Positions 30,762 through 35,767 of a DNA stretch of 35,767 bases are shown here, piece by piece. The stretch lies in NCBI GenBank assembly GCA_031401675.1, contig JANNRR010000010.1, positions 1 to 35,767 of the forward strand. The letters are read 5' to 3'. Every line of letters starts with the position of its first letter. The stretch's first letter is position 1. This DNA comes from JANNRR01 sp031401675 (GTDB lineage Bacteria; Pseudomonadota; Alphaproteobacteria; Rhodobacterales; Rhodobacteraceae). Position numbers and translations under genes: made by a program. The notes under the pieces are model-generated. The model worked only from the letters and a program-made list of their open reading frames with translations, ran no database searches and was not told the origin of the DNA.

Positions 30762-32026
30762 TTTCCCTTCGCATCCTGATGTTCACCACCTTCTACCCGC
30801 CCTATTCGTTCGGCGGCGATGCGGTCGGCGTGCAACGCATGGCCCGCGCCCTGACGGCGCGCGGCCACGATGTCACCGTCGTGCATGATCAGGATGCCTA
30901 TCTGTCGCTTGGCGGCAGCCCCGGTGCCGACGGGCCGCCCGACGGGGTCCGCGCCATCGGCCTGCGCTCGCGCTTCGGCATGATGTCGAACCTGCTGACC
31001 CAGCAGACCGGCCGGCCACTGGTGCACGGCGCGCGGATCCGGGCCATTGCCGCCGAAAAACCCTATGACCTGATCTGGTACAACAACACCTCGCTGGTCG
31101 GCGGGCCCGGCCTTTTGGCCATCGGCGACGGGCTGAAACTGTATGAGGCGCATGAACACTGGCTGGTCTGCCCGACCCATGTGCTGTGGCGCTACAATTC
31201 CGAACTGTGCGACAAGCGCGACTGCCTGCGCTGCGTGCTCAGCTATCGCCGCCCGCCGCAGCTTTGGCGCAGCACCGGCCTCTTGGACCGGATGCTGGAC
31301 AAGATCGACGTGATCATCGCGAAAAGCGAGTTCAGCCGGCAGAAGCATCGCGAGTTCGGGCTGCGGCAGCCGATGCAGGTGCTGCCCTATTTCCTGCCGG
31401 ACATCGATCTGGCGACGGTCCCGCCCTATACCGGCCACCCGCGCCCGTATTTCCTGTTTGTCGGGCGGCTGGAACGGATCAAGGGCCTGCAGGACGTGTT
31501 CCCGGCGTTTGACCGCTATCCCGGTGCCGACCTCATCATCCTCGGCGACGGCGACTATGCCGACGAGCTGAAACGACTGGCCGCCCACAACGACCGGATC
31601 ATCTTTCTGGGCCGCAAATCGCCCGACGATCTGGCGGCCTATTACCGCGGCGCGATCGGGCTGATCGTGCCCTCGGTCCGCTACGAAACCTTCGGCATCA
31701 TCCTGATCGAAAGCTTCCGCCTCGGCACTCCGGTCATCGCCCGCGACCTCGGCCCGTTCCCCGAGATCCTGCTCCAGGCCGATGGCGGCAGCCTGTTCCA
31801 CGACGAACCCAGCCTGATTGCCGCCATGACCGCCCTGCAGTCCGACCCGGCCCACCGCGCCCGCCTCGCCGCCAACGCCCGCGCCGCATTCGAAACCCAC
31901 TGGCACGAACGCCCGGTGCTGGCCGCATACGGGGCCACCCTGGCCCGCGCCGCCCACCAGCGCGGCGATGCCGGGCTTGCCAAAGTCCTCGACGCCGGCG
32001 CCTTCGAAACCGGCCCCGCCGCCTGA
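30758..32026 (+). CDS. Family 4 glycosyltransferase with cysteine-rich loop
   Basis: A 422-residue GT-B enzyme coupled to the flippase gene (ATGA). The N-terminal domain begins ILMFTTFYPPYSFGGDAVGV. A cysteine cluster follows (CPTHVLWRYNSELC, then DCLRCVL), a pattern seen in a GT4 subgroup and likely to hold a metal ion or a disulfide. The C-terminal domain shows LFVGRLERIKGLQDVF and the EX7E motif (YETFGIILIESF), then GTPVIARDLGPFPEIL. It is probably cytoplasmic and membrane associated. It should add a sugar to the lipid-linked repeat unit. Confidence 0.9.
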   Translation: MISLRILMFTTFYPPYSFGGDAVGVQRMARALTARGHDVTVVHDQDAYLSLGGSPGADGPPDGVRAIGLRSRFGMMSNLLTQQTGRPLVHGARIRAIAAEKPYDLIWYNNTSLVGGPGLLAIGDGLKLYEAHEHWLVCPTHVLWRYNSELCDKRDCLRCVLSYRRPPQLWRSTGLLDRMLDKIDVIIAKSEFSRQKHREFGLRQPMQVLPYFLPDIDLATVPPYTGHPRPYFLFVGRLERIKGLQDVFPAFDRYPGADLIILGDGDYADELKRLAAHNDRIIFLGRKSPDDLAAYYRGAIGLIVPSVRYETFGIILIESFRLGTPVIARDLGPFPEILLQADGGSLFHDEPSLIAAMTALQSDPAHRARLAANARAAFETHWHERPVLAAYGATLARAAHQRGDAGLAKVLDAGAFETGPAA

Positions 32027-32110
32027 CCATCCGCTGCAGGCGACAGCACCACACTTGCGGCGTAGGCTCCGCCAATGCTTCGCCCCGGCAACCCTCCCTG
32101 CGGCCCACCG

Positions 32111-32180
32111 CTTCAGTCCGTCAAAAATATCCCACGGGGGGGCGGCGGCGCGAAGCGGCGACGGGGGTGTGAAACCCCCG
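32111..32180 (-). repeat. Terminator-like 3'-flanking repeat, copy 2
   Basis: Read on the minus strand, a hairpin CGGGGGT..ACCCCCG (32162-32180) is followed by the CCCCCG-GGATATTT-TGAAG block (32111-32140), as at 1-52. It begins 46 bp after the stop of the GMC oxidoreductase gene and faces the end of the rightward glycosyltransferase gene. A GC-rich spacer (32141-32161) separates hairpin and block here, while in copy 1 they are almost adjacent. Confidence 0.55.
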
Positions 32181-32225
32181 CCTGCGCCCGGCGCAAAGCC
32201 CCGACGCCTTCACCAAGCCTGTCCG

Positions 32226-33755
32226 CTATGCCGGAGCCTCGGCCCCGATCCGGTGCGCATTCGCCATCACCGAAAAGGTGATGGTCGTCGCCGGAATCGA
32301 CGGCAACACCGAGGCATCGACCAGATGCACCCGGCTCAGCCCGAACGGCCGCCCCAGCCGGTCGGCCTGTCCCGGCACCGGGGTCCGCGCCATCGGCACC
32401 GTGCCCCCGGCATGAAAGCTTGCCCCGGCTTCACCCGGCCGCAGTGCGAACAGCAACGCCACCAGCCCGGCCCGCCGCATCGCTGCCGCCAGCCGGTCCG
32501 CCGCCAGCGCCAGCACCGGGCCGGAGGCCGCATTCGCCCGCACCTCGGCCCGCAACCGGCCAGCCGCCGCCAGCCGCAGCCCGACCCGGCCCGAATGGTC
32601 CGAATGCAGGAACATTTGCGTCACCAGCAACCGCCGCGCCAGTGCCGACCACAGCGGCCCGCTGCCCGGCAGCCTGCGCCCGTACCCCGCCATCAGGTCG
32701 CGCCGGTAGTATTCGTTCCAGCTGTAGATCTGGGCATGCACCAGCCGGGGCGACACGCCCGCGTCATCAATCTCGACAAACACCTGCGGCAGGGTGTGCA
32801 GCGGCGGCTGATCCACCGGCACCGGTGCCCGCCAGCGGTGCAGCATCGGCAGGAACGCCTGCTGGCTGTCCAGCAGCGTCAGTTCGCCCGGCACCGGCTG
32901 CGACGCCAGCACGATCCGCGCCGTTTCCAGCACCCCCGCCGCCACGAACACCCGTGCCCCGGTCACCACTTCGCCGCCCGACAAGCGCAGCCGCACCCCG
33001 CCCGCCTGTTCTTCGAACCGCTCCACCACGCCGGTGCGGTGAACCATCCCCAGCCCCAGCAACTGCGGCAACGCCTGCCGGGCCGACCAGATCAGGTGCC
33101 ACGGACAGCCGTGCAGGCACAGCCCGCAACGCCGGCACGCCACCGAAACCGCATGCCGTGCCGCCCCGGCATGCACCCCGGTGGCGGCCAGCCGGTCCCG
33201 GTGGGCGGCCAGCCGCGCCAGCAGCGCCGCACCTTGCGCGCTTGGCGCAATCCCGCTGTTACCCGCCATCGGAAACACCGGGAACAGCACCTGCAGGTCA
33301 TCACCGACCCCCGACACCGGCATCAGCGCCGCCACCGCCCGGTAATGCGGTGCCAGATCGTCTGTGCTGACCGGCCAGTCGGCGATATCCTTCTGGGCAT
33401 AGGGCAGCACCGCCGCCCCCCACAGGTTCGACAGGCCGCCAACCGCCCTCGACGACCGCAAGGCAAAACCCCGGGCCTCGGTCAGCGTCGCCCCTGCCGG
33501 TTCCATTGCGAAATCGGAACCATAGCGGCGCACCTGCCCCGGGGTTCCGGCAAATTGCCCGGCCCGCCAGGCCTCGCGGTCGGCCTCGGTCAGGTCCGCC
33601 TTGCCTGCCAAAGCCGCCCGCCGCGCCTCGGCCTCGGGTTCCAGCTGCTTGCCGCCATCCAGCATCAGCACCCGGCGGCCCCGCGCCAACAGCGCCGAAG
33701 CCACCGCCACTCCGGCCGGGCCCGAGCCGATGACGATATCGGGGGCGTCAGTCAC
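32226..33755 (-). CDS. GMC-family FAD oxidoreductase with ferredoxin-like cysteine motif
   Basis: A 509-residue protein. I chose the GTG at 33755, which overlaps the previous gene by 8 bases and starts right before the FAD-binding fold (DIVIGSGPAGVAVASAL). RAVGGLSNLWGAAV is the second FAD contact. The GMC C-terminal domain is present (HAGGTVPMARTPV, then VHLVDASVLPSIPATTITFSVMANAHRIG). Residues 207-217 hold Cys-x2-Cys-x2-Cys-x3-Cys-Pro (CRRCGLCLHGCP), the classic pattern of a [4Fe-4S] ferredoxin site, unusual for GMC enzymes and suggesting electron transfer away from FAD. There is no signal peptide. It is the last gene of an operon with a GT39-type transferase and a methyltransferase. It probably oxidises a sugar hydroxyl on the glycan or a precursor. 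Confidence 0.87.
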   Translation of the reverse strand: MTDAPDIVIGSGPAGVAVASALLARGRRVLMLDGGKQLEPEAEARRAALAGKADLTEADREAWRAGQFAGTPGQVRRYGSDFAMEPAGATLTEARGFALRSSRAVGGLSNLWGAAVLPYAQKDIADWPVSTDDLAPHYRAVAALMPVSGVGDDLQVLFPVFPMAGNSGIAPSAQGAALLARLAAHRDRLAATGVHAGAARHAVSVACRRCGLCLHGCPWHLIWSARQALPQLLGLGMVHRTGVVERFEEQAGGVRLRLSGGEVVTGARVFVAAGVLETARIVLASQPVPGELTLLDSQQAFLPMLHRWRAPVPVDQPPLHTLPQVFVEIDDAGVSPRLVHAQIYSWNEYYRRDLMAGYGRRLPGSGPLWSALARRLLVTQMFLHSDHSGRVGLRLAAAGRLRAEVRANAASGPVLALAADRLAAAMRRAGLVALLFALRPGEAGASFHAGGTVPMARTPVPGQADRLGRPFGLSRVHLVDASVLPSIPATTITFSVMANAHRIGAEAPA

Positions 33756-35223
33756 GTTGCAGCACCAGCACCTGCCCGTCGCCCAAGGTCCCGGCAAACC
33801 AGCGCAATTCGGTCAGCACTCCCGCCTCGCGGTCCGCATCCAGCGCGCTGTAGCGGCGCAGCACCCGGCCCGGGAATGCCACCACGAACAGGGCGGGCCC
33901 CGCCTCGGCGCGGGCGGTCGCATAGCCCGCCTCGTCGCCAATCACCTGCCAGTCGGCCTTGAAGTGCCCGGTGAATACCGTGGCCGCCGGCCCGACCGCA
34001 TAGACCCGCTGCCCCGGTGCCCGCGTCGCTTCGACCAGTGCATAGGCCCCGGCCAGGTCCTGTTTCGGGGCCTGATAGTTGCGCGACGCAAGCAGGCACG
34101 ACACCGCCAGCATCGCCGCCGCCGCCAGCCCGAAACCGCCCGCCGCCCAGCCAGGCCGGCCGATCAGCCGCGCCGAAAAATCGCAAACCGCCCGCACCCC
34201 CAGCACGATCAGCAGCATCAGGAACCCGATATCCACAAAGAAGAATCGCGGCCAGATCCGCATCCCCAGCGCCATCAGCACCGCCATCGTCAGCAGGATA
34301 TGTACCGCGACCGCCAGCGGAAACCACGGCCCGATCCCGCTTTCGTTGCGCGCCGCAGCCACGCCGCCAAGTACGCACAGACCCAGCACCGCCACGGCCA
34401 ACAGCGACACCAGCGGCCCGGCCGACCCGACACCGGTCCGCACCGCCTCGATCACCGTCCAGACCGGGTTCTGATATTCCTGCATCACGTCAATCGCCGA
34501 GGTGCCCGCCACATTCGCCACCGTATCGCCCAGGGACGGGATCAGCGGCGCATAGGCCGCCAGCAGGATCACCACCCCCAGCGCCGCCGCCAGCAACGGC
34601 CGCCAGATCAACCGGCCGGCCAGCCGCCGGTCAAACCCGCGCACCCCAAGCACGATCAGCCACACCAGCCCCAGCGCCGCGAAAAAGAACGCCCCGGTCA
34701 GATGCGTATAGGTCGCCGCCGCCAGCGTCAGACCGAACCCGACCCACGTCGCCAGTCGCGGCTCCTGCAGCCCGCGCAGGAAGAACACCAGGCCCAGCGT
34801 GCTCCAGAACGCCAGTTCGCTGTAGCCGCGCGCATTCTGCGAAAACCAGATATGGTGGAACGACAGCGCCAGCAGCAGCGCCACCAGATGTGCCACCCAA
34901 ACCCCGGCGACATCGCGCGCCAGCACCCACATTGCGCCAATCGCCGCCACCCCGAACAGCGCGGCCGGCAGCCGCAGCACCCAGGGTTCATCGCCGAACA
35001 GTGCCATCGCCGCCTTGGCTTGCAGGTCGTAGAAGTAATGATGGTTCATCGAATAGCTTTGCGACATCTGCCCCCAGGGCAGCCGCAGATGCGTCTCCAG
35101 CGTCAGGATCTCGTCATACCACAGCGGCGCATTCAGCCCGACCACCCGCGCCAGCACCGCCAGCGCCAGAATCGCGCCCAGAATGCCGATATCCCGCGCT
35201 GCGATCGGCGATCCCCCGGTCAC
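33748..35223 (-). CDS. GT39/ArnT-type membrane glycosyltransferase
   Basis: A 491-residue protein with about eleven membrane helices. The GTG at 35223 overlaps the methyltransferase stop by 4 bases. After the first helix lies the catalytic motif WYDE (Asp37-Glu38), as in PMT/ArnT-type GT-C enzymes that use polyprenyl-phosphate sugars on the outer face of the inner membrane. YSMNHHYFYDLQAK and WFSQNARGYSE are further marks of this family. The C-terminal 120 residues are soluble and periplasmic. Its donor could be made by the polyprenyl-phosphate GT2 encoded at 20613-21554. The acceptor is probably the flipped lipid-linked glycan. Confidence 0.9.
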   Translation of the reverse strand: MTGGSPIAARDIGILGAILALAVLARVVGLNAPLWYDEILTLETHLRLPWGQMSQSYSMNHHYFYDLQAKAAMALFGDEPWVLRLPAALFGVAAIGAMWVLARDVAGVWVAHLVALLLALSFHHIWFSQNARGYSELAFWSTLGLVFFLRGLQEPRLATWVGFGLTLAAATYTHLTGAFFFAALGLVWLIVLGVRGFDRRLAGRLIWRPLLAAALGVVILLAAYAPLIPSLGDTVANVAGTSAIDVMQEYQNPVWTVIEAVRTGVGSAGPLVSLLAVAVLGLCVLGGVAAARNESGIGPWFPLAVAVHILLTMAVLMALGMRIWPRFFFVDIGFLMLLIVLGVRAVCDFSARLIGRPGWAAGGFGLAAAAMLAVSCLLASRNYQAPKQDLAGAYALVEATRAPGQRVYAVGPAATVFTGHFKADWQVIGDEAGYATARAEAGPALFVVAFPGRVLRRYSALDADREAGVLTELRWFAGTLGDGQVLVLQRD

Positions 35224-35767
35224 GATGCCTTGACCGCCCGCACCAGCACCAGCATCTCGAAATTCGGGTCGTGGGTGTCCAGCTCGCTCTGATCGATCTC
35301 GCCCGCCCCCAGCCCGTGCAGGTTGCAGATGCAGGTGAACACGTTGCCGACGGTGCTGACCTCGACATTGTCCCGCGGGAACACCGCCCGGAACAGCCGG
35401 CGCTTCGATTGCGTGGTGAAATGCCAGTATTCGCCCCAGTCATCCACGCCTTCGCGCCGCGCCACCCGCGTCATCCCGTGGCTGGTGCACAAAACCACCC
35501 CGCCCGGCTTCAGGATGCGCTCCAGCGTGGCAATCGCTTTGTCGACCTCGAAGATCATCTGCAGCGTCTGGGTGATGATGATGCAGTCAAAGCTGTTGTC
35601 GGCAATGTGCGGCGCGTCGGTCAGATCGGCGACGATGGTGGCGTGCGGATTGCCTTCGACATAGTTCAGCACATCCTCTTGCGTCACGCCCTGCCCAAAC
35701 CGCCGGATATAGGTCGGATCGCCCATCTCCAGCACCCGGCCCCTGATGTCGGCGGCATGCTTTTGCA
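35220..35767 (-). CDS. Class I SAM-dependent methyltransferase, N-terminus outside the window
   Basis: At least 181 residues are visible; the open frame runs off the window's right edge (first visible residues QKHAADIRGRVLEMGD), so the true start is outside. An internal GTG at 35735 would cut off the SAM-binding strand and is unlikely to be the start. The visible fold shows VLEMGDPTYIRRFG, DLTDAPHIADNSFDCIIITQTLQM as consecutive pieces, and LERILKPGGVVLCTSHG, typical of methyltransferases found beside glycosyltransferases. It is coupled to the GT39-type gene. It probably methylates a sugar or a chain end of the glycan, which can limit chain length in some polymers. Confidence 0.85.
   Translation of the reverse strand, partial: QKHAADIRGRVLEMGDPTYIRRFGQGVTQEDVLNYVEGNPHATIVADLTDAPHIADNSFDCIIITQTLQMIFEVDKAIATLERILKPGGVVLCTSHGMTRVARREGVDDWGEYWHFTTQSKRRLFRAVFPRDNVEVSTVGNVFTCICNLHGLGAGEIDQSELDTHDPNFEMLVLVRAVKAS

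Overview
The window looks like chromosomal DNA of a GC-rich alphaproteobacterium, most likely a member of the Rhodobacterales (Rhodobacter/Paracoccus/roseobacter type). The evidence is the base composition and codon use, a TTAA-N7-TTAA CtrA-type site, a TTGAT-N4-ATCAA FNR-type site, and two copies of a 3'-flanking element (a GGGGGTTT..CACCCCC hairpin followed by a GGATATTT block) that I recall from genomes of this group. I see no tRNA, rRNA, CRISPR array, IS element or phage gene.

Left part (118-10555): two divergent operons around a 160-bp promoter region. Leftward: a caspase-fold peptidase, a chymotrypsin-fold serine protease, a proline-rich rhodanese-like protein and a small two-cysteine protein. 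Rightward: a DUF900-type alpha/beta hydrolase and a 1269-residue TPR-CHAT protease. All six products appear to carry N-terminal signal peptides, and the joins are tight (ATGA overlaps or short gaps). This is a candidate exported multi-protease system and the least familiar part of the window. Caspase-like, CHAT and trypsin-like proteases are known together in intracellular conflict systems; an all-secreted version is unusual.

Middle (10556-17324): a three-helix membrane protein, a small four-cysteine protein, a SARP-like TPR regulator divergent from a PAP2/vanadium-haloperoxidase-fold protein that begins with ten His-His-Gly repeats, and an intracellular-looking subtilisin-family protease with an insertion of about 250 residues. 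The spaces between these genes hold two copies of a 40-bp palindromic repeat, a CtrA-type box and an FNR-type box.

Right part (17421-35767): a surface-glycan locus. One leftward operon runs from UDP-glucuronate decarboxylase (UDP-xylose supply) through a polytopic membrane protein, two family 2 glycosyltransferases (one of polyprenyl-phosphate type), a YbhN/AglD-type membrane protein and a FAD oxidoreductase to a NodB-type deacetylase; the subtilase may be its last gene. Around it are a CmoA-like methyltransferase, a secreted GH30-like hydrolase, a family 4 glycosyltransferase, a Wzx-type flippase paired with a second family 4 glycosyltransferase, and a leftward operon of a methyltransferase (cut by the window edge), a GT39-type glycosyltransferase and a GMC oxidoreductase with a ferredoxin-like cysteine motif. 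Together these look able to make, flip, extend, modify and trim a polyprenyl-linked polysaccharide or glycolipid that may contain xylose.
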